From Clostridia bacterium (GTDB lineage Bacteria; Bacillota; Clostridia; Lachnospirales; Lachnospiraceae), in contig CAJTFE010000047.1 in NCBI GenBank assembly GCA_910575725.1, forward strand, positions 1 to 33,506: a DNA stretch of 33,506 nucleotides, written 5' to 3'. The translations under genes and the position numbers were made by a program. Positions 8,614 through 16,485 of this stretch are shown piece by piece (positions within the stretch are counted from its first letter, which is position 1; every line of letters starts with the position of its first letter). The notes beneath the pieces are model-generated. The model was given only the letters and a program-made list of their open reading frames with translations, ran no database searches and was not told where the DNA came from.

Positions 8614-10165
8614 ACTTGCAATTTATCTGCGGCTTTCCCTGGAAGATGCGGACGATAAGGACGAGAGCAACAGTATCAGCAGCCAGAGGGCTATGCTTCA
8701 CGCTTACATACGCGGTAACGGTGAATTGAGGGATAAAGAGGTTTCCGAGTTTTGTGATGACGGCTATTCCGGCACAAGCATGGAAAGGCCGGGGATGCAG
8801 AGGCTCCTAAAAGAGATCAGGGACAATAAGATAGGATGTGTGCTTGTCAAGGATATGTCCCGTTTCTCAAGGGACTATATCGAGCTTGGAACCTATATGA
8901 ACCAGATATTCCCATTCATGGGGGTGCGGTTTATCGCGGTAAATGACCATTATGACAGCCGTGACCATGCAGGAAGCACTACCCCGATCGACACGGCTTT
9001 CCAGACACTTTTGTATGATTTATACAGCAAAGATATATCCGTAAAGGTCAAAACTTCGGTTGAAAATAAATGCGCGGGTGGGGAATATGTTTTCGGACAG
9101 GTTCCCTTTGGGTATGAAAAAGATAAGGAAATCAAAAATGCGGTTGTGGTAAATGAGAAGGAAGCGGAGATTGTGCGTTACATCTTTGCCCTTGCCCTTG
9201 ATGGGAACGGCAGCACACAGATCGCAAGGATTCTCAATGAAAAGGGGATACCGACCAAAACACAGATGCGCCATCCTGAGAGGGCAGAGAAAAGCGGCAG
9301 GATGCAGGCATGGGATAACGTGTCTGTCCGGGCTGTCCTGAATAACCGCTTTTACTTAGGTGAGATGGCCTATGGGAAGTCGAAGCGGAAGTATGTGGGC
9401 AGTAAAGGCGGTATCGCTGTGCCGGCTGAGGACTGGAAAGTGATACCAGACCACCATGAGCCGCTTGTTTCATTGGAAGATTACGAAAAGGTGTGCCTGT
9501 TCCGTAAAGGAGCGGACACTGCCAGAAAAGGGGAGAAAAACCCCCTTGTAGGGAAACTGTTCTGCGGCGGGTGCGGTTATTCCATGACGTATAAACCCAT
9601 ACGGGGGAAGAATAAATACCGCAGGTTTGAGTGCCGGAAACATGCTGTTTTGCAGATACCGGAGTGCTGTACCTATTTTTCTGCTGACTTGTTAGAGGAA
9701 GCCGTGCTGACTATGTTGAACAGGGAACTGATGGTACGCGGGGATGCCGCAAAGGAGAACCAGAGTCTTGTTTCTTTCCAGAAGTCTTGTATGGCAAGGC
9801 TGGAAAAGAAGATAGCAGAGTGCCGGGGCAGGAAAAAGCAGCTCCAGGCAGAGGCGGATGCCTTATATGAAAGCTATGCGTTTGGTTCGGTTCAGGCCAC
9901 ATCCTACAGACAGAAGGCGGACGGTATAATAGAGCAGATCGTTTCCTTATCAGCAGAGGAAGAAAAATATGGGAAAGAACTGGAACAGCTTCGGGAAGAA
10001 TACCGCAGGACAGAGGAAGATATGAAGCAGGTCATACGGTATTCCCATTTAGAAACGCTGACACAGGAAGTGGCTGATATATTTATTAAGAAAATATACG
10101 TTTACAAAGACAAAAGAGTTGAAATTGTGTGGAACTTCCGCGAAAATGGAAAGGAGACAGAATGA
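8606..10165 (+). CDS. Large serine recombinase 3
   Basis: The protein has 519 residues. The catalytic Ser is at about 11 (IYLRLSLED), followed by KDMSRFSRDYIELG, the recombinase domain, a zinc ribbon starting CGGCG near 320 with later Cys in FECRKH and PECC, and a C-terminal coiled coil (REEYRRTEEDMKQV). It overlaps recombinase 2 by 8 bases. Its own stop overlaps the ATG of a tiny frame (ATGA). All catalytic-domain motifs seen in the other two copies are kept, so it is probably active. Confidence 0.93.
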   Translation: MDKLAIYLRLSLEDADDKDESNSISSQRAMLHAYIRGNGELRDKEVSEFCDDGYSGTSMERPGMQRLLKEIRDNKIGCVLVKDMSRFSRDYIELGTYMNQIFPFMGVRFIAVNDHYDSRDHAGSTTPIDTAFQTLLYDLYSKDISVKVKTSVENKCAGGEYVFGQVPFGYEKDKEIKNAVVVNEKEAEIVRYIFALALDGNGSTQIARILNEKGIPTKTQMRHPERAEKSGRMQAWDNVSVRAVLNNRFYLGEMAYGKSKRKYVGSKGGIAVPAEDWKVIPDHHEPLVSLEDYEKVCLFRKGADTARKGEKNPLVGKLFCGGCGYSMTYKPIRGKNKYRRFECRKHAVLQIPECCTYFSADLLEEAVLTMLNRELMVRGDAAKENQSLVSFQKSCMARLEKKIAECRGRKKQLQAEADALYESYAFGSVQATSYRQKADGIIEQIVSLSAEEEKYGKELEQLREEYRRTEEDMKQVIRYSHLETLTQEVADIFIKKIYVYKDKRVEIVWNFRENGKETE

Positions 10166-10221
10166 AAGCAGTAATATACATGAGGGTGGGCAATCCGGAT
10201 CAGGTGGCAATAACAACTTGA
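10162..10221 (+). pseudogene. Remnant of a possible fourth serine recombinase (19 codons)
   Basis: The frame is joined to recombinase 3 by an ATGA overlap and reads MKAVIYMRVGNPDQ before a stop at codon 20. This matches the first strand and catalytic motif of a resolvase-type N-terminus, with Gly where the catalytic Ser would be. It is either a remnant left where the element ends or a short coupled leader. The match is short, so the identification is tentative. Confidence 0.45.
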
Positions 10222-10485
10222 CACTAATTCACCGTCAATTTTGCCCTAACTTAGCATTAGCGAACCATACGCCCCACGAAGTTATGCGGGTTTCAGCGAT
10301 TTTCACTCAAAAAAAGTGAAAAAAGTTTGTGACATTAACTTGACATACGCGGGGTATGGGGCGCTATGTGTGAGAGATAGCCTGCCGGTTTGAGTAATAG
10401 CTTTATAAAGAAATTAAGAAAATGAAAACATATTCTTCTCAGTTTTATAAAATAATGATATACTAAGACCAAGGAGGTATTGAGA
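10222..10485. other. Non-coding junction likely to hold the right end of the element
   Basis: Composition changes here from GC-rich recombinase DNA to AT-rich DNA. It contains a short inverted repeat TTTCACT/AGTGAAA at 10301 to 10321, an imperfect palindrome near 10342 to 10370 (ACATACGC ... GCGCTATGT) and TTGACA-like words. An attachment or crossover site for the serine recombinases is expected here, but the exact base cannot be fixed without the other end. Confidence 0.4.
10436..10464 (+). promoter_or_regulatory. Candidate promoter for the AbiEi/AbiEii-like pair
   Basis: TTCTCA at 10436 and TATACT at 10459 are 17 bases apart. This fits a sigma-A promoter with a weak -35. It lies 22 bases before the 10486 start codon. 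Confidence 0.4.
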
Positions 10486-10896
10486 ATGGCTGTTATAACG
10501 TATAATGACCAGTTGAGAAGTTTATTAGCTAATGCAAGATGTGTACTGGCATTTGATACAGCGGCAGATTTTTTGGGATTAACGAATGGTGGATATAGAT
10601 CTGTAGTGCAGATTTTTGTTGATAAAAAACAAAATATTGAAGGAACTGAACAGACTTTGGTGCCTTCTTTAGAGACTCTTGAGTGTGAAGAACACAATGG
10701 ATTGAAATGTACAACAGTAAGCCAGAGCATTATAGATCTTCTTGAACAAAATGGTGATGAACAGATTATTACAGAAAGTCTGGCAAATTATTATGAAGAG
10801 AATAGTGAAAGTTTTGATGGACTTGTGATACCAGCGCATTTGCAATCAAGATTTGAAAAGTACAGAGTATGGGCAATAGAATATTATGAAGAGTAG
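10486..10896 (+). CDS. AbiEi-like antitoxin candidate
   Basis: The protein has 136 residues from the ATG at 10486, with AAGGAGG 8 bases upstream. The C-terminal part (LKCTTVSQSIIDLLEQNGDEQII and a following helix) resembles the end of AbiEi-type antitoxin or regulator proteins. The N-terminal part (CVLAFDTAADFLGLTNGGYRS) fits a short helical or winged-helix segment. It is shorter than full AbiEi proteins of about 190 to 280 residues. It is directly followed by an AbiEii-like nucleotidyltransferase, the usual type IV toxin-antitoxin order. The composition is AT-rich, unlike the recombinases, which suggests separate acquisition. Confidence 0.5.
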   Translation: MAVITYNDQLRSLLANARCVLAFDTAADFLGLTNGGYRSVVQIFVDKKQNIEGTEQTLVPSLETLECEEHNGLKCTTVSQSIIDLLEQNGDEQIITESLANYYEENSESFDGLVIPAHLQSRFEKYRVWAIEYYEE

Positions 10897-11322
10897 GTGA
10901 CATATTTGGAGCTGATGGATTTTTTATATAGAGTTATGGAAGAACTGGTAAATGCAGGCGTACCAATTGTTTTCAAAGGAGCAATGGTTCTTAATCTTGC
11001 CATTAGAGATAACAATCCATCAAAAGTGGAACGAGCAACTAGAGATATTGATGGAGATTGGGTCGGAGAATATCCAACAATGAAGGAAATAGAAAGAGCG
11101 TTGCAAAGTGCTGTAAATAAAGTGGATTCTTCTTTAAATGTTCAAGCTATTAGAGTATTTGGCGAAAGAAAGTCGGCAGGATTTAAAATTAGCAATGAGA
11201 GAGGAGAAAAGATTGCAAGTATTGATTTGAGCATTAGGCAAAACCAATTTTGTAAATCATATATTTCTTATGTGAATGGAGTGGTTATTAAAGGAGCCAG
11301 CCTATCAAAAATGTTAATATAA
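10897..11322 (+). pseudogene. AbiEii-like nucleotidyltransferase, apparently truncated
   Basis: The frame has 141 residues from a GTG directly after the previous stop. The pattern VFKGAMVLN followed by RATRDIDGDW is the KG-x-L and DxD part of the AbiEii/MenT-type nucleotidyltransferase fold. The predicted product ends at SLSKMLI, just where family members usually continue with an ADK-type helix and 80 or more further residues. Three in-frame TAA codons follow at once. I therefore think it is a 3'-truncated remnant. If made, it would lack the C-terminal lobe. Confidence 0.55.
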
Positions 11323-11351
11323 TAATAAAGAAAAAATTTAGGAGGGTTTCT

Positions 11352-11640
11352 ATGTGTAAAGTAAAATCGGGAGTGCAAATCAAAAATCGACAGGACATTC
11401 AAAATCTTGTTATTGGTATAATTTTTAGACAACGTGCAACATACCGAATAGAAAATATATTAGACATTGTTTCGTATTATACGAGAGATTCACAATATGA
11501 GGTTTCTGAAGATGATTTATATTATCTCCGAAACTCTTGATATGTTATATATAAGAAATAGGGTGAAATGTAAAAATGGCGTTTACAGTCCACTACCTTT
11601 AAAGGTTCTTTTTATGCAACATCAAATTGCTTGCAATTAA
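11352..11640 (+). pseudogene. Small winged-helix-like protein gene with a frameshift
   Basis: The ATG at 11352 follows AGGAGGG. The first frame (62 codons, ending LYYLRNS) stops at 11538 to 11540. A second frame takes over at 11536 and runs on as LDMLYIRNRVKCKNGVYSPL to a stop at 11638. The join reads like one protein, so a single base of a CTCT run has probably been lost. The fold may be a winged helix (helix, helix, strand with NGVYSPL), but no family is recognised. The stop falls at the left end of the ISL3 element. Confidence 0.5.
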
Positions 11641-11668
11641 CAAAATATGGGTAATCAAAGTTTTTGAG
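11639..11668 (+). repeat. Left terminal inverted repeat of the ISL3 element
   Basis: This copy pairs with 13579 to 13608 on the other strand. The core TCAAAGTTTTTGAG is identical in both copies. Confidence 0.75.
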
Positions 11669-11726
11669 CGTTTTCCAATCTATTTGAGGGTTTGTCGTGA
11701 GGGTCTGGTTTGAGGGGCTCGTTTGA

Positions 11727-11753
11727 GGGTCTGGCATAGATGTCAGACCCTTT
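11727..11753 (+). other. Hairpin inside the left part of the IS
   Basis: GGGTCTG and CAGACCC flank a 10-base loop, followed by TTTATT. It could stop transcripts entering the IS from the left; it also includes one of the GAGGGTCTGG subterminal repeats. Confidence 0.45.
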
Positions 11754-11764
11754 ATTCAGTTGTT

Positions 11765-11962
11765 TTACATTTCTTGGGGATATGATATGTGATTGGATTC
11801 CAAGATAGTCTGCAGGGTGTGGATGTATTTGTTTTTCTTTTCAATTTCAATCCAGTTGCCGTGGCACAATTCATCTGCTTCTACTAACTCCTGTCGGGGT
11901 ATTTCATAATCAATCCATTTGATGCATTTATGGTCTATGCTGAATGCACAATAATTATTCAT
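11765..11962 (-). CDS. Small accessory protein carried by the IS
   Basis: The protein has 65 residues and is Tyr/Trp/Glu-rich. The ATG is preceded on the minus strand by AGGAGGAGC, and the gene begins 11 bases after the transposase stop, so the two share a transcript. The sequence (MNNYCAFSIDHKCIKWIDYE) shows no known domain. Its place and strong ribosome binding site argue that it is a real passenger frame of this IS. Confidence 0.55.
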   Translation of the reverse strand: MNNYCAFSIDHKCIKWIDYEIPRQELVEADELCHGNWIEIEKKNKYIHTLQTILESNHISYPQEM

Positions 11963-11973
11963 TTGTGCTCCTC

Positions 11974-13383
11974 CTAAAAGTCATCTTCTTCATAATAAGC
12001 AACAGGGTTATAGTCAGTCACACCATTAAGAACAGGTGAGGATCTTGTGGCATAAAGAAATCTGTTTCTAAAATGCTCAAAATTACGAAAACCACGTCCA
12101 AGACGTTTGAGCTCTTTAACTTTACGATTCATAGATTCAATTGGTCCGTTAGAAAGACGGGCATCATAGATTTTTCCATTTCCAATCCGTTCGACCATAA
12201 TAAATGAATTAATGATGGGATCTTCGTATTTTTCCAACAGAGATACAAAATCACGAAAAATTTCCTGGCGAGATTCCTTGAATTCCTGAACCAGCACCGT
12301 TATTTCAGCACGTGCCTGAATGGGGTTTCCGCCGTTACAAGAATTGAATTGTACATATTTTTCTTTCAAATCCCGGAAGTCCCACAGATTGGAATCCATA
12401 CGAAAGAGGGCATCCTCGTAATCATAGGTATTCATTAGGGCGTGAAAATGAGCATCCATTCTGGGATTGTTTCGATACCTTATATTTGATTGATTTGCAA
12501 GGATTAACCATCTGTACTTTTGAAGCAGATAGACTTCATCGGATGGAGGAAGAGTAACAAGACTCTGCTGTTCAAAAGAGAGCTTATCTTGGTATTCACG
12601 GTCTCGCTGCCGGTATTTCTTGATAAGCTGCCGGATATAGCTGTCAATAGACCGTGTGATCCATTGGATTACATGAAACGAATCAACGACGGGAACCGCA
12701 TTTGGAAAATATTTTTTAACATATGCGATATATGGATTATACATATCTGAAATAAGATACTTTACCTGTCTGCATTCTTCGGTGAGAATTGAAACGAAAT
12801 AGGATCCTGTGACGTTGGTTCTTCTGCTGCGAAGTAAATCGATGGGATCTCCGGTATGGAAATCCTGTATGATTAAGGCATACCGGCAATCGCCATCCAT
12901 ATCCAGATGAACCTCATCGATAGAGATGGCATCTGTCAGAGGCAGACGGTCAAGCTTTACATAGAGGTCAAAGACCTCATGGGCATGGGAATCTGATACA
13001 TGAAACCTTTTGGCAATGAAAGCGGAAGTTTCCAAAAGATTTCTATATGCATCAACAATCAGCATGTCAGCCGCATTGGTTGTCCTTCGCTGTTTATTAA
13101 CAAACTTGAAGGACTCACTCATCTCATACAGGCATTCCGGATTTGTGCATCGCCAGCGGCGCTGTTTCAGAATAAGAATCAAAGAATAATTATCCTAAAG
13201 AATAGGATGAGTAATGGTTCTGTTCTTGATACCCCGGGAGTGCATACGAAATCCACAGGATGGACAGAAATGTGCAGTGGGTGGAGTTTTAAGAAAGATG
13301 GTTTTTGTCCGATCTTGGATCTGAATATCAGAGATAATAACATTTGCATCTTTAAGGTCAAGTAAATCTGTGATACGATTCAT
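11974..13383 (-). pseudogene. ISL3-family transposase interrupted by an in-frame amber stop
   Basis: The frame is 469 codons long if read through. The N-terminal piece (13383 to 13195) has the ISL3 zinc finger (HFCPSCGFRMHSRG). It ends at a TAG at 13195 to 13197, and the same frame continues as DNYSLILILKQRRWRC with the second zinc pair (C..PEC). The catalytic part has ISIDEVHLD, LISDMYNPY with VVDSFHV, and the Glu in LSNGPIESMNRKVKELKR, the DDE residues of the family. A CAG to TAG change fits best. A shorter product starting at ATG 13182 would lack the first zinc pair. Active transposition therefore seems unlikely unless the stop is suppressed. Confidence 0.85.
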
Positions 13384-13578
13384 GTATCCTCCTCGATTTG
13401 GTTATTTTCCGCAAAAACAATCATAACAAAGAAGGATAAAAAGAAAACAAGATTGACCAGTAAAAAGACGATTGATTAATCCTGTTTTTTATGTTGAAAA
13501 ATCGTAGCCCCTCATGAAGGCCCATCAGACCATCCCCTCACGAAAGCCCCTCTAGCTATACCTTCAAAAAGGTAGCCC

Positions 13579-13608
13579 CTCAAAAACTTTGAATACCCTA
13601 TTTTGTTT
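13579..13608 (-). repeat. Right terminal inverted repeat of the ISL3 element
   Basis: Read on the minus strand it matches the left end, with one substitution and one missing base. It lies next to the truncated PIN gene. Confidence 0.75.
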
Positions 13609-13728
13609 CTGGTTTTTTATCGTTTTAACATTAAAGAAAGAAGCGGCTTTTACATACGCTTGAAAAGGAATGCTGTTTGGATTAAGCGCAGCAGAGATTA
13701 GGACGTTGGTATCTATCAAAACCCTCAT
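13609..13728 (-). pseudogene. PIN-domain toxin (VapC-like), cut off by the IS
   Basis: On the minus strand an ATG at 13728 overlaps the antitoxin stop (ATGA) and reads MRVLIDTNVLISAALNPNS, then PFQAYVKAA. This is the first strand of a PIN nuclease with its first metal-binding Asp (IDTN). The frame runs into the ISL3 end after about 40 codons. The remaining acidic residues of a PIN active site are missing and I find no C-terminal half on the other side of the IS, so the insertion came with a deletion or later loss. Confidence 0.75.
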
Positions 13729-14000
13729 ACGTTGTCATCCTCGTTTCTCAATTCCTTTACAAGCGTCATAACATCATCGTCAGAAGTCAGACCGGTACGT
13801 TCTGCTTCTCTGGCCATTTCGTTTTGAAGCACCTGCATAGCGTAGACAGCGGAGTTGACAATACGGACGGTATTTCCCTCAACGATGAATGTAACACGAT
13901 CACCGCTTGTTACTCCAAGGACTTCACGGACATCTTTGGGTATTGTAATCTGTCCCTTTGCCATGACTTTTGCATTATCTATAAATGTATTTGCTGACAT
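13725..14000 (-). CDS. AbrB/SpoVT-type antitoxin
   Basis: The protein has 91 residues. The first half is a swapped-hairpin AbrB domain (AKVMAKGQITIPKDVREVLGV, GDRVTFIVEGNTVRI). The second half is a helical, acidic tail (MAREAERTGLTSDDDVMTLVKELR) of the kind that blocks a PIN toxin. The RBS is AGGAGGCG. Family members bind their own promoter as dimers together with the toxin, and a fitting palindrome lies upstream. The toxin partner is broken by the IS, leaving an intact antitoxin alone. Confidence 0.85.
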   Translation of the reverse strand: MSANTFIDNAKVMAKGQITIPKDVREVLGVTSGDRVTFIVEGNTVRIVNSAVYAMQVLQNEMAREAERTGLTSDDDVMTLVKELRNEDDNV

Positions 14001-14061
14001 AGTTGCACGCCTCCTGTATCTTGTAAAACATTAGTGAATGGTTAATAAGCATGAAATATGA

Positions 14062-14083
14062 AAAGTAGGGAAATCCCTACTTT
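14062..14083. promoter_or_regulatory. Operator-like palindrome for the antitoxin operon
   Basis: AAAGTAGGG, four bases, CCCTAC and TTT make a perfect 9-bp inverted repeat. It sits just downstream of the -10 box of the antitoxin promoter. A further copy of the half site (AAGTAGGGA) occurs at about 14135, beside the next gene's ribosome binding site. Confidence 0.6.
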
Positions 14084-14084
14084 G

Positions 14085-14113
14085 ATTATATGCAGGAGAT
14101 ACAGAAAAATCAA
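14085..14113 (-). promoter_or_regulatory. Promoter of the AbrB antitoxin gene
   Basis: On the minus strand TTGATT and a perfect TATAAT are separated by 17 bases. The start point would fall inside the operator palindrome, which is consistent with autorepression. Confidence 0.75.
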
Positions 14114-14153
14114 CTTTTTTACTCAAATATCATCAAGTAGGGAGGTAGGTAAA

Positions 14154-14835
14154 ATGAAAAAGAGATATTTTGTAATTGGTTTTTTGGCTGTCTTTTTTTG
14201 ACGGTATCCGTTTTGTTTCTTTTCCTGATATCGCAGGAAAGCAGGGAACTTAAGAATCTGCCAGTAGAAAAGACGGAAGAGAATAGTCCTTGTGTGGATG
14301 AAGCATCCATGCAGATCATTGACGAGGAACGGCTTAAAAACTTTTTGAGTTATATGGAAGGCGGAGGGCCGTTCAGTGATGAGCCGCAGGGAACAGTTGG
14401 AGTTGTTGAAAAGTCAGACACAACAAAAGAATCCGTGTCAAGTGGTAAACCAGACTGTAGGCAGAAGGCCGCATCGTCAGAGAGAACAGAAGGGAATGCG
14501 GCAGAATGGATTTCAGGTGTATGTTGTCACACGGGATAACGATATCCGGAAAGATCCTTGTAGCAACGGACGGCGATCCCTTTGACAGCACAAGGCAGCT
14601 GGCCCTGTGGTCTGTAGTTCCGGCAGAGGAAGCGGCAGCTTACCGCCAAGTAGAGGTTGAGATTATCAATGCCGGTATTGTGGAAAGAAAGTACAGCTTT
14701 CCCAGGGCATTTGTAGTTGACTATAAAGAAGATTTCTCCAACAGTGATGGAATCGGGCAGTTTAAGCTTATCATTAAACAGAAAAAGGATAAGCTGGCTA
14801 CAATTTCCATCGAAGGAGGATACATAGGCGCCTAA
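14154..14835 (+). pseudogene. Membrane-anchored protein gene broken by frameshifts
   Basis: The ATG at 14154 follows GGGAGGTAGG. The signal-anchor MKKRYFVIGFLAVFF stops at 14199 after a run of seven T; with one more T the frame continues as LTVSVLFLFLISQ, completing a membrane span, then an acidic Ser/Thr linker up to about 14500. A second break near 14500 to 14550 moves the frame again, to a beta-rich domain (GKILVATDGDPFDSTRQLAL, RKYSFPRAFVVDYKEDF, IKQKKDK) that ends at 14835. I do not recognise the C-terminal domain. It lies just before the FHA/PP2C/VgrG cluster and was probably part of it. The T run could also be a phase-variable site or an assembly error, but the second lesion argues for decay. 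Confidence 0.7.
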
Positions 14836-14852
14836 TCATAACAGAAGCGCGG

Positions 14853-14892
14853 AGAAAGGGGCATGTTCCGTGCGGACATGCCCCTTTCTTTA
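14853..14892 (+). terminator. Terminator after the broken membrane-protein gene
   Basis: AGAAAGGGGCATGT and ACATGCCCCTTTCT form a perfect 14-bp stem with a 9-base loop. Only a short T stretch follows. Read-through into the DnaJ gene 40 bases later is possible, because no good promoter is visible between them. Confidence 0.75.
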
Positions 14893-14929
14893 AGCTTCGT
14901 AAAAGGATGCTGAGAAAGGCGCAGGAAAT

Positions 14930-15364
14930 ATGAAAGACTGGTATCGAATTCTGGGCGTCTCCCGGCAGGCGTCTGAGAGTGAATTAAAAGCAGCCTACCG
15001 GAAGCTTGCGAAGCAGTATCACCCGGATGCGCATCCAGGCGACCAGGAGTGTGAGCGTCGGTTCCGGGATATCTCCGAGGCGTACAGCATTTTGTCTGAT
15101 CCGGAAAAGCGTCGGAAGTATGATGCTGAGCTTGGGGATAAAAAGGATGGAAAGGAACGGAAAAATACAGCCGGGGATCGGACAGGGACAGGAGCGGGAC
15201 AGGTGGATTTTGAAAACCTGTATCGGAACTTTGAAAGCTTTTTCGGCTTTCATCCGGATACAAAAGAGATCGTCAATGAAAAAAAGCTGAATCCGGACAG
15301 GAACACCGGGAACCCATTGGACACCACGGCGGTGTTTGAAAAGTTTATGGGGATAAAGAGGTAA
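14930..15364 (+). CDS. DnaJ-like J-domain protein
   Basis: The protein has 144 residues. Residues 1 to 70 are a J domain with YRILGVSRQASESELKAAYR, the HPD triad at 31 to 33, and the usual helix III and IV motif (AYSILSDPEKRRKYD). There is no Gly/Phe region or zinc domain, so this is a class C J-protein with a short C-terminal tail. It probably recruits an Hsp70; the cluster encodes an Hsp70-like protein 6 kb downstream. One base separates it from the next gene, so it opens the injection-system operon. A special role in assembly of that system is inferred from position. Confidence 0.88.
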   Translation: MKDWYRILGVSRQASESELKAAYRKLAKQYHPDAHPGDQECERRFRDISEAYSILSDPEKRRKYDAELGDKKDGKERKNTAGDRTGTGAGQVDFENLYRNFESFFGFHPDTKEIVNEKKLNPDRNTGNPLDTTAVFEKFMGIKR

Positions 15365-15365
15365 G

Positions 15366-15908
15366 ATGAAGAGAAAATTTAATGCCGCAGCGGCTGTACT
15401 CTGCTTTGCTGCCGCAGTTCTGATCAGTTATAAAATGGGTATACAGTCGGGATGGCCCTGGGCCGGCTGTGGGATTCTGGCTGGCATCCTGCATCTTCTG
15501 CTTCCTACAGGGCCGCAGGCTGAAAGTCGGAAAGGAGAAGCCGGTTTCCGGGAGGAAGAAATGGTTTCTCATACCCCTGTGGAGCTGGTGCTTTTGAATG
15601 AAGAGGGAGGCCGGCAGGCTTCTTGGGAAATTTATGGAAAAAACGGGATCGTGATTGGCCGGGATGTGGGTGAAAACCATGTAACTGTTAACCTGGATCA
15701 TACAACCTACGCAGGAATGATCGATATAGAGCATGCGGTTCTGAATTTTTCGGGGGATGCGTGGTACATCGAAGATATTTCCAGCCAGAACGGAATCAGT
15801 ATACAGAAAAATGACGGAAGAAAATATAAGATTTCTTCCGGAAAACCCTGCAGACTGGAATTGGGGGATATTATCTTTGTGGGATTGACCAGGCTTCAGC
15901 TTTTATAA
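15366..15908 (+). CDS. Membrane-anchored FHA-domain protein
   Basis: The protein has 180 residues. Two hydrophobic helices at about 8 to 25 and 29 to 47 anchor the N-terminus. The FHA domain begins near residue 93 (GIVIGRD), with IEHAVLN and EDISSQNGISI (near 138 to 147) giving the phosphothreonine-binding loops. FHA domains read pThr marks; in type VI systems an FHA protein is the partner of the PpkA/PppA kinase-phosphatase pair. Here it is next to another FHA protein and a PP2C phosphatase. No Ser/Thr kinase lies in the window, so the source of the mark is unknown. Confidence 0.87.
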   Translation: MKRKFNAAAAVLCFAAAVLISYKMGIQSGWPWAGCGILAGILHLLLPTGPQAESRKGEAGFREEEMVSHTPVELVLLNEEGGRQASWEIYGKNGIVIGRDVGENHVTVNLDHTTYAGMIDIEHAVLNFSGDAWYIEDISSQNGISIQKNDGRKYKISSGKPCRLELGDIIFVGLTRLQLL

Positions 15909-15966
15909 GGGACTTTGGGTTTGCCTGAAACCCCATAGATGCTTTTGAGAAACGGAGGATAAAACG

Positions 15967-16479
15967 ATGGGAGAGTCAAACTTAATCCGCTGCCAGAACG
16001 GTCATATGTTCAGCAGACGGCGTTACGGAACGGTCTGCCCCTACTGCAATATAGAGACGGCAACCCCGGAAAAAAAGGAAATCGGGAAGTCGGAAGTGGA
16101 TATGGAGGAAGCTTTGTTCCAGGAGGATATCAAGCCGGTCTGCGGATGGATCGTATGCATATCCGGTCCCAGACAGGGAAAAGACTACAAAATTGTCTCC
16201 GGGAAGAACTTTGTGGGGAGAGCGGATGACATGGATATTCAGATTCTGGGCGATAACGAGATATCCAGGCGCAATCATGCGGTGATTGTATTTGATCCGA
16301 AGAAAAAGGAAACGGTTCTGCTTCCCGGGGATTCCAACGGACTTGTGTATCTGAATGAGAATGCGGTATATGTCCCTTCCTCTTTGAATCCCTATGACAA
16401 GATTGAACTGGGGAAGTCCGTGTTTGTATTCATCCCCTTCTGCGGCAGCAATTTTATGTGGGGAAACGGACCGGAATAA
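15967..16479 (+). CDS. Zinc-ribbon plus FHA-domain protein
   Basis: The protein has 170 residues and is soluble. The N-terminus has a zinc-ribbon-like pair (C9-x-NGH, CPYC at 24 to 27). After a linker, the FHA domain covers about 58 to 160 (FVGRADD near 82, ISRRNHAVIVFD near 99, SNGLVYLN). The Arg in GRADD and the Ser/Arg in SRRNH are the usual pThr contacts. It sits 58 bases after the first FHA gene and 6 bases before the phosphatase gene. It may be a soluble reader that connects the phosphorylated target with the membrane complex; this is inferred. Confidence 0.85.
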   Translation: MGESNLIRCQNGHMFSRRRYGTVCPYCNIETATPEKKEIGKSEVDMEEALFQEDIKPVCGWIVCISGPRQGKDYKIVSGKNFVGRADDMDIQILGDNEISRRNHAVIVFDPKKKETVLLPGDSNGLVYLNENAVYVPSSLNPYDKIELGKSVFVFIPFCGSNFMWGNGPE

Positions 16480-16485
16480 AGCACA

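Larger units (their letters stand above)
11639..13608 (-). mobile_element. ISL3-family insertion sequence with defective transposase
   Basis: The ends are inverted repeats of about 30 bases. The left copy (11639 to 11668) contains GGGTAATCAAAG and TTTTTGAG; the right copy (13579 to 13608) reads GGGTATTCAAAG and TTTTTGAG on the opposite strand. The match extends outward through ACAAAATA, so the exact termini and any 8-base target duplication are uncertain. Subterminal GAGGG-type repeats (about 11680 to 11740 and 13507 to 13580) look like transposase binding sites. Inside are a transposase frame and a small accessory frame, both on the minus strand. Confidence 0.8.

Noticed and set aside
11680..11745. 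Spaced GAGGG repeats as a CRISPR-like array
   Set aside because: The repeats are too short and the spacing irregular; they are mirrored near the other IS end and fit transposase binding sites.
14506..14835. 109-residue frame as an independent gene
   Set aside because: There is no ribosome binding site before its ATG, and it continues the broken membrane-protein gene after frameshifts.
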